In this document: piece after piece, positions 24,157 through 31,905 of the stretch | Layout: the number at the start of each line of letters is the position of its first letter | Position numbering within the stretch: position 1 is the stretch's first letter | Assembly: GCF_029892095.1 (NCBI RefSeq) | Contig: NZ_JARZAE010000004.1 | Span: 7,316,001 to 7,380,000 of the forward strand | DNA: 64,000 nt | Origin: Kitasatospora sp. MAP12-44 | Lineage (GTDB): Bacteria; Actinomycetota; Actinomycetes; Streptomycetales; Streptomycetaceae | Direction: 5' to 3' | Notes under the pieces: model-generated | What the model was told of the DNA's origin: nothing | Database searches by the model: none | The model's input: the letters and a program-made list of their open reading frames with translations, nothing else | Translations under genes and position numbers: made by a program

Positions 24157-25431
24157 TCAGGTCCGCCCGTAGCGGATGGTCTGGTCGGCGAACTCCAGGC
24201 CCATCTCGTTGCTCACGGTGGGCCTCGTGCGGCGGATGGTGTGCAGGTAGTCGTCGGTGCGCGGGTGCGCCCGGTCGCCGGTGTCCAGGGTGCGTTCGAA
24301 GACCGACTGGGCGACCGTGCGGGCGGCCTGCGCGATGTCGGCGGGGGTGAAGCCCTCGCTGGCGTCCGCGAGCACCTCGATGTCGGCGTGCGCGTCGGCC
24401 CGGGCGAGATAGCTCGACCACAGGGCGCAGCGCGCCTCGTGGTCGGGCGGTCCGACCGGCAGCACGTAGTCGAAGCGGCCGTGCCGCAGGAACGCCGGGT
24501 CGAGCGCCGCCACGTTGTTGGTGGCGCAGATCAGCAGCCTGCGGTCGCGCTCCCGGAAGCGCACGATCAGTTTGAGCAGCTCGTTGACGACGCCGGTGGC
24601 CGTCTGGTCGGCGTCGCTGCGGGCGGCGGCCACCTCCTCGACCTCGTCGATGAAGACCAGCACCCGGTCCAGCTGGGCGATCTCCTCGAAGCTGCGGCGC
24701 AGCCCGGTCGCCAGGCCGTCCTCCAGCGCCAGCCGGGAGGGCAGCAGCTCCACGAAGGGCCAGCCCAGCCGACCGGCCACCGCCTGGGCGAAGGTGCTCT
24801 TGCCAGTGCCGGGCGGCCCGAACAGCACCACGGCCTGCGGTGGCTCGACGCCGTGCTCGGAGGCGAGCTCGGGGTGCGCCAACGGCAGCACCAGGCGCCG
24901 TTCGATGAGCTGCTTCTCGGTGGTCATACCGGCCAGCGCCTGCCACATTCCGGCGGTCGGCAGCACCGCGCCGAGCGAGGCCAGCAGCACCACGTCCTGG
25001 GCCGTCACGGACCGGGCCTTTTCGTAGTAGGTCATCCCCTGGCGCGGGTGGAAGCCGGAGTTGCGCAGCGCGCCGGCCCCGGAGTCCGACTCGTCGCCCG
25101 AGAGCAGCGCCGCCAGCGTGCGGGCGCCGGAGGCCTGCAGCCGGTGTTCCAGGGCGGAGAGCAGCGCGCTGCCCAGGCCCAGGTTGCGCCAGGCCGGGTG
25201 CAGGCTGATCCGCAGCACCCAGGCGCGGTCGCCGTCCAGCCGGCCGACCGCCGCGCCCACCAGGTGGCCGTCCGCCACCGCGACCACGGCCGGGTGCAGC
25301 GCCTGCAGGGCGGCGACCACGTCGGAGAGGCGGAAGACGGCCGGCTGCTCGGTGCTGCTGACCTCGGTGTCCAGCCGGACCAGCGCCTCCAGGTCGTCGG
25401 GGGCGAAGTCCCGTACGTGCCAGCCGGCCAT
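24157..25431 (-). CDS. GNAT acetyltransferase-like domain fused to an AAA+ ATPase
   Basis: The product is 424 aa. Residues about 1-135 are a GNAT N-acetyltransferase-like domain, with the acetyl-CoA loop-like HPAWRNLGLGSALL. Residues about 185-380 are an AAA+ ATPase: Walker A GPPGTGKST, Walker B VLVFIDEVEE, sensor-1 CATNN and arginine finger RHGRFDY. The AAA domain resembles the FtsH/Cdc48-like group of single-domain ATPases, with no protease motif. It faces the hydrogenase operon. Function is unknown; acetylation-linked remodelling is speculation. Confidence 0.8.
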   Translation of the reverse strand: MAGWHVRDFAPDDLEALVRLDTEVSSTEQPAVFRLSDVVAALQALHPAVVAVADGHLVGAAVGRLDGDRAWVLRISLHPAWRNLGLGSALLSALEHRLQASGARTLAALLSGDESDSGAGALRNSGFHPRQGMTYYEKARSVTAQDVVLLASLGAVLPTAGMWQALAGMTTEKQLIERRLVLPLAHPELASEHGVEPPQAVVLFGPPGTGKSTFAQAVAGRLGWPFVELLPSRLALEDGLATGLRRSFEEIAQLDRVLVFIDEVEEVAAARSDADQTATGVVNELLKLIVRFRERDRRLLICATNNVAALDPAFLRHGRFDYVLPVGPPDHEARCALWSSYLARADAHADIEVLADASEGFTPADIAQAARTVAQSVFERTLDTGDRAHPRTDDYLHTIRRTRPTVSNEMGLEFADQTIRYGRT

Positions 25432-25456
25432 CCTGTGGCCTCCCGTCCGCGGCCTG

Positions 25457-25750
25457 TCAGCCCGCGTCGGTCTGCGGTGCCCGCGCCTCGCCGCGGGCTT
25501 TGGTGGCGACCACCATGGCCTGGTGGATCTCCCGGGCGGTGTGCTCGTCGGCAGCCGGGACGGGGCTGCCGAGCACCGTGTACCAGTCGAGGGCTTCGGT
25601 GTACTGGACGGTCAGGACGACCTCGGTACCTGTCCAGGTGGTGTGGATGGTCAGGTCGCCCGTGATGGCGCCGACCTCGGCGGTGAGGACTCCGCCGGGG
25701 CCGGCGATGATGCTCTTCGTGGTCCAGGATTCCCAGGCGTCGGTGGCCAT
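25457..25750 (-). CDS. Small conserved hypothetical protein
   Basis: The product is 97 aa from ATG 25750, behind a GGGAG-like ribosome-binding site. The longer frame to 26023 is unlikely because its extra part is low-complexity. The sequence looks beta-rich (SIIAGPGGVLTAEVGAITGDLTIHTTW) with a C-terminal helix. No family is recognised. It lies 25 bases upstream of the GNAT-AAA gene on the same strand and is probably co-transcribed with it. Confidence 0.6.
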   Translation of the reverse strand: MATDAWESWTTKSIIAGPGGVLTAEVGAITGDLTIHTTWTGTEVVLTVQYTEALDWYTVLGSPVPAADEHTAREIHQAMVVATKARGEARAPQTDAG

Positions 25751-25958
25751 CCAGAACTCCCAACTCGGTCGGTCATCGATGCGACCGGGATCTGCCCGGC
25801 GCCGGAGGGGCGGCCCATCCGGCAGTCCCCTCTTCGAGCGTGCGCCTGCCGGGGCCCTGGCGCATCCCGGCGGAGGCCGCGGATTCGCGGCCGCTAGGCT
25901 CGCGGTACGCGCCGCCGGGCCCAGCGGGCCGGTCGGACCGTTGCGTGTGGGATGCCGG

Positions 25959-26723
25959 ATGAAGTGGGTGGACAGTGTGGCCAGAGTCCTGATGCCCTTG
26001 CCCGACCGGGACTTCGATGTCACCGAGGTCGCCGTGCCCTGGCGGCTGCTGACCGCCGCCGGCCATCAGGTGGTCTTCGCCACCGAGCGTGCCGGTACCG
26101 TGCCGGCGGCCGATCCGAGGCTGCTGACCGGGGTCGTGCTGGGCAAACTGGGGGCCGCCCCGGACGCCAAGGAGTGCTACGCGCAGCTGGTGGCCGCGCC
26201 CGAGTTCCGCTCCTCCGTCGCCTGGGCCGATATCGATCCGCAGCGGTACGACGCGCTGGTGCTGCCGGGTGGCCACGCGCCAGCGATGCGGCAGTACCTG
26301 GGGTCGGAGCTGCTGCAGGGCAAGGTCGCCGCCTTCTGGGCATGTGATCGGCCGGTGGCCGCGATCTGCCACGGCGTGCTGGTGCTCGCCCGGGCCAAGG
26401 ACCCGGCGACCGGCCGCAGCCTGCTCTACGGTCGGCGCACCACCTGCCTGCCCGGCTACATGGAGCGCTCCGCCTACCTGGCCACCGCCTGGCGGCTGGG
26501 CCGCTACTACCGGACGTATCCCGCCTACGTGGAGACCGAGGTGCGCGCCGCGCTGGCCGCCGAGGGCGACTTCGAGCGCGGCCCGCTGACCCTCTCGCGG
26601 CGGGGCACCGCCACCGACGACACCGGGGCGTTCACCGTGCTGGACGGCCGCTACCTGTCGGCGCGCTGGCCGGGCGACGCGTACCTGTTCGCGCGCCGGC
26701 TGGTCGAGCTGCTGGACGCCTGA
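25959..26723 (+). CDS. DJ-1/PfpI-family class I glutamine amidotransferase-like protein
   Basis: The product is 254 aa from ATG 25959; a GTG at 25977 is an alternative. The family covers chaperones, glyoxalases and proteases with a nucleophilic cysteine. YDALVLPGGHAPAMRQYLGS leads to the nucleophile elbow AICHGVLVLARA, with Cys in the expected place. The length and the insert near YGRRTTCLPGYMERS suggest the DJ-1 subgroup seen in streptomycetes. The gene is convergent with the P450 eleven bases downstream. Confidence 0.8.
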   Translation: MKWVDSVARVLMPLPDRDFDVTEVAVPWRLLTAAGHQVVFATERAGTVPAADPRLLTGVVLGKLGAAPDAKECYAQLVAAPEFRSSVAWADIDPQRYDALVLPGGHAPAMRQYLGSELLQGKVAAFWACDRPVAAICHGVLVLARAKDPATGRSLLYGRRTTCLPGYMERSAYLATAWRLGRYYRTYPAYVETEVRAALAAEGDFERGPLTLSRRGTATDDTGAFTVLDGRYLSARWPGDAYLFARRLVELLDA

Positions 26724-26734
26724 CCCACTTGGCG

Positions 26735-28063
26735 CTAGCGGACCCGGACCGGGAGGTGCTTGAGGCCGTTCTGGAAGGTGGAGGCGAGCCGGACCGGGTC
26801 GCCGGCCGGCGCCAGGGCGGGGAGCCGGGTGGCCAGTTGGCGGAGCACGGCGCGCATTTGGGTGCGGGCCAGGTGGGCGCCCAGGCAGACGTGCGGGCCG
26901 AAGCCGAAGCTGAGGTGGTCGTTGGGGTGGCGGGTGAGGTCGAGGCGGTCGGGGTCGGCGAAGACGTCCGGGTCGCGGTTGGCGGAGGCGTGGTAGACGA
27001 CCACCTTGTCCCCGCGCCTGATCCGGTGGCCGCCGAGCTCGGTGTCCCGGGTGGCGGTGCGCCGGAAGTTCATCACCGGGGGCCAGTAGCGCAGCAGTTC
27101 CTCGACGGCGGTGTCCACCAGGTCCGGTCGGCGGCGCAGCGCCGCGTACTGCTCCGGGTGGTTCAGCAGCACGTGCAGGCCGCCGGGGATGCCGTTGCGC
27201 AGGGTCTCGTTGCCGGCCACCGCGAAGAGGAAGAACATCGTCTCGAACTCGGCCGACTCCAGGCCGCCGGCCAGCATCTGCGCCAACACGCTGCCCGGGC
27301 TGGGCTGTTCGGCCAGCGCATGGGCGTAGCCGAACATGTCGGCCAGCGCCTCGCGCGAGCGCGGGCTCATCGGGCGGCCGTCGGGGCGGGTGAGCGGGCC
27401 GGGGCGCTGGTCCAGGGCGCGGCGGCCGCACGGGCTGAGGGCGGCCGGGTCGGCGGTGGCGCTCGCGGCGTACTCGTCGTCCTGGTAACCGATCACCCGG
27501 TTGGCCCAGTCGGTGAGCAGCGGGCGGTCCTGCTCGGGCACGCCGAGCAGGTGGGCCAGCGTCCGGACCGGCAGGTCGGCGGCCACCGGGACGAAGTCCA
27601 CCGGGCCCCCGTCGGCGAGCTGTTCGGCGAGATCCTCGACCAGCTGGGCGGCCCGCTGCTCGATCACCGCCTCCAACTCCCGTACGGCGCGCGGCGTGAA
27701 GGCGCCCGCGACGATGCGGCGCAGCCGCGCCTGCGCGGGCGGGTCCTGGTTGAGCATCATGGTGCGGACGAAGGCCAGATCCTCGGCGGTGTCGGGATCG
27801 GTGATCTGGGTCGCGCCGAGCCAGGAGGAGAAGATGTCCGGCTGCCGCAGCACGGACCTGACGTCCGCGTGCCGCAGCACCGCCCAGTAGCCGGGCCCGG
27901 CGGGCCAGTTGCCGACGGCCGGCTCGGCGACCCGGCAGACCGGTGAGCTCGCCCGCAGCTCGCGCAGCAGCTCGTACGGCACGCCGTCGGCGTAGGTCGA
28001 GGGGAGGAACAGCTCGTCTGCGTCCACGAGCTGACGGTACGCCAGGACCTGTTGCCCGGTCAC
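26735..28063 (-). CDS. Cytochrome P450
   Basis: The product is about 442 aa from GTG 28063; no good ribosome-binding site is visible, and GTG 28066 or 28030 are alternatives. The I-helix motif AVAGNETLRN, the ExxR motif EELLRYWPPV and the heme loop FGFGPHVCLGAHLAR are all intact. MMLNQDPPAQARLRRIVAGAF resembles the CYP124/125/142-like actinobacterial P450s that act on sterols and branched lipids; that subfamily match is from memory. The start lies inside the loop of a 16-bp inverted repeat. It follows kup on the same strand with a 59-base gap. Confidence 0.9.
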   Translation of the reverse strand: MTGQQVLAYRQLVDADELFLPSTYADGVPYELLRELRASSPVCRVAEPAVGNWPAGPGYWAVLRHADVRSVLRQPDIFSSWLGATQITDPDTAEDLAFVRTMMLNQDPPAQARLRRIVAGAFTPRAVRELEAVIEQRAAQLVEDLAEQLADGGPVDFVPVAADLPVRTLAHLLGVPEQDRPLLTDWANRVIGYQDDEYAASATADPAALSPCGRRALDQRPGPLTRPDGRPMSPRSREALADMFGYAHALAEQPSPGSVLAQMLAGGLESAEFETMFFLFAVAGNETLRNGIPGGLHVLLNHPEQYAALRRRPDLVDTAVEELLRYWPPVMNFRRTATRDTELGGHRIRRGDKVVVYHASANRDPDVFADPDRLDLTRHPNDHLSFGFGPHVCLGAHLARTQMRAVLRQLATRLPALAPAGDPVRLASTFQNGLKHLPVRVR

Positions 28064-28107
28064 CACTTGGCCGGCGGGGCCGGATGGGGAGCGGGCAACA
28101 GGTCCTG
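28043..28107. promoter_or_regulatory. 16-bp perfect inverted repeat spanning the P450 start
   Basis: CAGGACCTGTTGCCCG (28043-28058) is repeated inverted as CGGGCAACAGGTCCTG (28092-28107), with a 33-nt loop. Four more pairs are possible beyond a 2-nt bulge. The likely GTG start of the P450 (28063) lies in the loop. Alternatives are a DNA operator, a hairpin masking initiation, or a terminator of kup. Confidence 0.75.
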
Positions 28108-28122
28108 TGGCGCCGTACTGCC

Positions 28123-30105
28123 TTACACCGAGACCTGGGCGCCCATGATGACGCACCGGTCGCTGGGGAGGCCGAAGTACTGGACGGGGCTGCTCGCGTT
28201 GTTGGAGATGGCCAGGAAGAGCTTCTTGCGCCACCGCTGCATGCCCGGCGCGGCCGTCCTGACGATCGTCATCCGCGACAGGAAGTACGACACGTCGTCC
28301 ACCTGCAGCCCGTAGATCTCACCCGCGTCGGGATGCTGGGCGGCGAGCCGCAGCGCCTGCGGGATGTTCGGCTCGTCCTGGAAGCCGAAGCGCACGGTGA
28401 GGTGCGTGATGCCGTCGTCGCTGTGGCCGAGGTTGTCGAAGGCGCAGCGCTCCTCCTCGGGGACGGTGGGGACGCGATCCACGGCGACCGACACGATGAC
28501 CACGTTCTTGTGCAGGGTGTGGTTGTGGTCGACGTTGGCACGCAGCGCCAGCGGAGTGGTCTCGATGTTGGCGTTGAGGAACACCGCCGTGCCGTCGACC
28601 CGGTGCACCGGCGGGTCCATCGCGTAGACCTCCTCGACGAACTCGCGCAGCGAGCCCTCCAGCGCCGTCCGGTTCGGGGTGACGATCTGCCGGCCGCGCT
28701 GCCAGGTGATCAGGATCGTGAAGACCGTGAAGGCGACCAGCAGCGGCAGCCAGCCGCCGTGGACGACCTTGGTCAGGTTCGCCGCGAAGAACGCGATCTC
28801 GGTCGTCAGGAACACCACGCCGCCGAGCACGACCAGCCAGAGCGGCTTGCCCATCAGATTGCGTGCCACCGCCAGGAACAGGACGGTGTTGAGCACAAAG
28901 GTCGCGGTGACCGCGACGCCGTACGCGGAGGCGAGCGCGGCGGACGAGCCGAAGCCCACCACCAGCGCCACGACCGCGCCGAACAGACCCCAGTTGATGA
29001 CCGGCGCGTACACCTGGCCGACCTCGTGCTCCGAGGTGTGGCGGATCGTCAGGTGGGGCAGGAAGCCGAGCTGCACCGCCTGGCGGGTGACGCTGAACGC
29101 GCCGGAGATGACCGCCTGCGAGGCGATCACGGTGGCGATGGTGGCCAGGATCACCATCGGGAACTGCGCCCAGCCGGGCATCAGCAGGAAGAACGGGTTC
29201 GCGATCGCCGACGGCGAGCGCAGGATGAGGGAGCCCTGGCCGAGGTAGTTGAGCGTCAGCGTCGGGAAGACCAGGAAGAACCAGGCGCGGTGGATCGGCG
29301 CTCGGCCGAAGTGGCCCATGTCCGCGTAGAGCGCCTCCGCACCGGTCACGGCCAGCACGACCGATGCCAGCGCCACGAAGCCGATCATCCCGTGGTCCAG
29401 GATGAACCGCAGGCCGTACACCGGCGACAGGGCCTTGAAGATCGCGGGGTGGTTCGCGACCTCGCACCCGCCGGCTGCGCCCAGGATGAGGAACCACACC
29501 GCCATGACCGGGCCGAACAGGTTGCCGACGAGACTGGTGCCGTAGCGCTGGATCGCGAAGAGCAGCACCAGCACCGCGATCGTGACCGGGATCACGAAAC
29601 TGCTCAGACCCGGAGCCGAGACCTTGAGCCCCTCGACGGCGGACAGCACCGAGATCGCCGGTGTGATCATTCCGTCGCCGTAGAAAAGCGACGCCCCGAA
29701 GATCCCGAGCGCCACCAGGATCACCTTGGTGCGCGCGGACTTGAACGACAGCTTCTGGACGAGGGCGGTCAGTGCCATGATCCCGCCCTCGCCGCCGTTG
29801 TCGGCGCGCAGGATGAAGGTCACGTACTTGATCGAGACGATCAGCGTGATCGCCCAGAACACCAGCGAGATGACCCCGTACACCTCGTCCGGCGCCGTCC
29901 CGACGGCGCTGTTGTCGGCGGTGAACACGGTCTGGATCGCGTACAGCGGGCTGGTGCCGATGTCACCGAAGACGACGCCCAGTGCACCGAGCGTCAGGGC
30001 CGCCATTGCGGGGCGGTGGAGGGGGGATCTGTTGCCGTCGGGCGCGCCGCCGGGTGCAGGGGCGGCAAGGGCGACGGGCGCGCTCTTAGCGGATTCAATA
30101 CTCAT
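28123..30105 (-). CDS. kup: KUP-family potassium uptake transporter
   Basis: The product is 660 aa. GALGVVFGDIGTSPLYA at the N terminus is the family signature, followed by about 12 hydrophobic helices (residues about 35-455) and a cytoplasmic C-terminal domain of about 190 residues. YGDGMITPAISVLSAVEG and GAEALYADMGHFG are further KUP motifs. The family imports K+ coupled to protons. It is the first gene of a probable kup-P450 transcription unit. Confidence 0.9.
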   Translation of the reverse strand: MSIESAKSAPVALAAPAPGGAPDGNRSPLHRPAMAALTLGALGVVFGDIGTSPLYAIQTVFTADNSAVGTAPDEVYGVISLVFWAITLIVSIKYVTFILRADNGGEGGIMALTALVQKLSFKSARTKVILVALGIFGASLFYGDGMITPAISVLSAVEGLKVSAPGLSSFVIPVTIAVLVLLFAIQRYGTSLVGNLFGPVMAVWFLILGAAGGCEVANHPAIFKALSPVYGLRFILDHGMIGFVALASVVLAVTGAEALYADMGHFGRAPIHRAWFFLVFPTLTLNYLGQGSLILRSPSAIANPFFLLMPGWAQFPMVILATIATVIASQAVISGAFSVTRQAVQLGFLPHLTIRHTSEHEVGQVYAPVINWGLFGAVVALVVGFGSSAALASAYGVAVTATFVLNTVLFLAVARNLMGKPLWLVVLGGVVFLTTEIAFFAANLTKVVHGGWLPLLVAFTVFTILITWQRGRQIVTPNRTALEGSLREFVEEVYAMDPPVHRVDGTAVFLNANIETTPLALRANVDHNHTLHKNVVIVSVAVDRVPTVPEEERCAFDNLGHSDDGITHLTVRFGFQDEPNIPQALRLAAQHPDAGEIYGLQVDDVSYFLSRMTIVRTAAPGMQRWRKKLFLAISNNASSPVQYFGLPSDRCVIMGAQVSV

Positions 30106-30143
30106 GATGAACGAAGATCATACGCATGGCCCCAACGAGCGAT

Positions 30144-30178
30144 AGGGGTCCCCGGTATCCGAAGGACCGGGGACCCCT
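30144..30178. terminator. Terminator hairpin downstream of the NCS1 permease
   Basis: AGGGGTCCCCGGT (30144-30156) and ACCGGGGACCCCT (30166-30178) form a perfect 13-bp stem with a 9-nt loop. It lies 35 bases beyond the stop of the permease at 30213 and 39 bases before the kup start, which separates the two transcription units. Confidence 0.8.
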
Positions 30179-30212
30179 GAGCGCTCGGCGACGACGCCGT
30201 CCGCGCGTCTGC

Positions 30213-31727
30213 TCAGACGGTGATCCGCTCGGCCTGCTCGATCTTGAGCTCGGTGGTCCCCTCGGCGGTCTCCTCGGTGCTCTCTTCGGTGGTCTCTTCG
30301 GTGATGGCCGAGGTGTTCTCCCGGGGCGCGGGGAGCACGGCCATGATCGCGCCGGAGATCACGATGGTGGCCGCCCAGGCCAGCCCGTACTTGCCGATCG
30401 GAGTGCTGGAGAACGGGCCGGCGAACCAGTCGCACTTGGTGAAGGCGAGCCCGATCAGCAGCGCCAGCACCCAGGACACCATCGCCTGCCAGCAGAAACC
30501 GCCGACGTACCAGTAGCGGCTGGTGCGGCTGGTGTCCATCAGCGCGGCGGCGTCGTAGCGCACCGCACGCGACCGGCGGCGGAACATGTCCACGGTGTAG
30601 ACGCCGATCCAGGCCGAGAAGGAGACGGCGAGCAGGATCAGGAAGGTGATGAAGGAGCCCAGGAAGCTCTTGGCGACCAGCATCAGCATCAGGCCGCCGA
30701 TCAGCGAGATCACGGCGTTGATGCTGACGGCCAGGGCGCGCGGCAGCTTGACGCCCATGGTCTGGGCGGTGAAGCCGGCCGAGTACATCGAGAGGCTGTT
30801 GATCAGCAGCATGCCCACGATCGCGGTCAGCAGGTACGGCACGGCCAGCCAGGTCGGCAGTAGGTCGCCGAGGAAGGAGACCGGGTCCGCGGCCTGCGCC
30901 AGTCCGGGCGAGGCCACCGCCATCACGGCGCCCATCAGCACCATCGGCACCATGACCAGGCCGGCGCCGGAGACCGTCACGCCGACGATCTTCTTACCGG
31001 AGGCGGCGTGCGGCAGGTAGCGGGCGAAGTCCGGGCCGGTGGGGACCCAGCTGATGCCGCCGGCGGCGATGGTTCCGATGCCGGCGATCATCATCGCGGT
31101 GGTGCCCGCGGGCTTGGAGAAGACCTCGCTCCAGTGCATGTGCACGATCAGGTAGCCGAGCACCAGGATGCTGAAGACGCCGAAGAGGTACGTCGACCAG
31201 GTGTTGCAGACGTTCAGCGCCTTGCGGCCCATGCCGGAGACCAGGAACGTGCAGGCGACGAAGACGAGAAGCGTGACGACGATCAGCAGGGTGTTGCTCT
31301 TGATGCCGAAGAGCAGGTTGAGCACGGTCAGCACGGCGTAGGCGCCGGTGACGGCGTTGATCGTCTCCCAGCCGAACCGGGCGACCCAGAGGATCGCGCC
31401 CGGGAACAGGTTGCCGCGCACACCGAAGGTGGCCCGGGAGAGCGTGGCGCCCGGCGCCCCGCCCCACTTTCCGGAGACCGACAGCAGGCCGACCATGCCG
31501 AAGGAGGCGACCGCGGCGCACGCCGCGACGATCAGGACCTGCCAGAAGTTCAACTGGTTGAACACCACCAGGGCCGCACCCATGGTGAGCAGCAGGACGC
31601 TGATGTTCGCCGCGACCCAGGTCGGGAAGAGCTCGCGGACTCTGCCGTGCCGTTCGTGGTCCGGGACGGGTTCGATACCGCGGGTCTCTATCGCGCCGTC
31701 GGTGTCGGCGGTGGACAGGTTGTCCAT
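30213..31727 (-). CDS. NCS1-family permease (cytosine/purine/allantoin type)
   Basis: The product is 504 aa from ATG 31727; the frame stays open far upstream but without resemblance. There are 12 hydrophobic helices, with the NCS1 features FPTWVAANISVLLLTMGAAL, GWETINAVTGAYA and TGPDFARYLP. The acidic tail holds a repetitive TEETTEESTEETAEGTTE segment. NCS1 carriers import nucleobases or hydantoins with H+ or Na+. The true substrate is not visible. The gene lies between a terminator and the convergently oriented end of the regulator at 31906. Confidence 0.8.
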   Translation of the reverse strand: MDNLSTADTDGAIETRGIEPVPDHERHGRVRELFPTWVAANISVLLLTMGAALVVFNQLNFWQVLIVAACAAVASFGMVGLLSVSGKWGGAPGATLSRATFGVRGNLFPGAILWVARFGWETINAVTGAYAVLTVLNLLFGIKSNTLLIVVTLLVFVACTFLVSGMGRKALNVCNTWSTYLFGVFSILVLGYLIVHMHWSEVFSKPAGTTAMMIAGIGTIAAGGISWVPTGPDFARYLPHAASGKKIVGVTVSGAGLVMVPMVLMGAVMAVASPGLAQAADPVSFLGDLLPTWLAVPYLLTAIVGMLLINSLSMYSAGFTAQTMGVKLPRALAVSINAVISLIGGLMLMLVAKSFLGSFITFLILLAVSFSAWIGVYTVDMFRRRSRAVRYDAAALMDTSRTSRYWYVGGFCWQAMVSWVLALLIGLAFTKCDWFAGPFSSTPIGKYGLAWAATIVISGAIMAVLPAPRENTSAITEETTEESTEETAEGTTELKIEQAERITV

Positions 31728-31905
31728 GAGGGTGGCTCCGGGCGTGTGAGGCGGGAGGTGAAACCAGACATATGGAACATCTATGGAACTCTTCGCGCGT
31801 AGCAAGCGAATTACGCCATCGTACTTTGTTCCAGATGTGACCGGATTGATGCCATTACTCCCCAGGGGTACCGATCGATGCGCGGGGGAGCGCCCCTCGG
31901 GCGGA

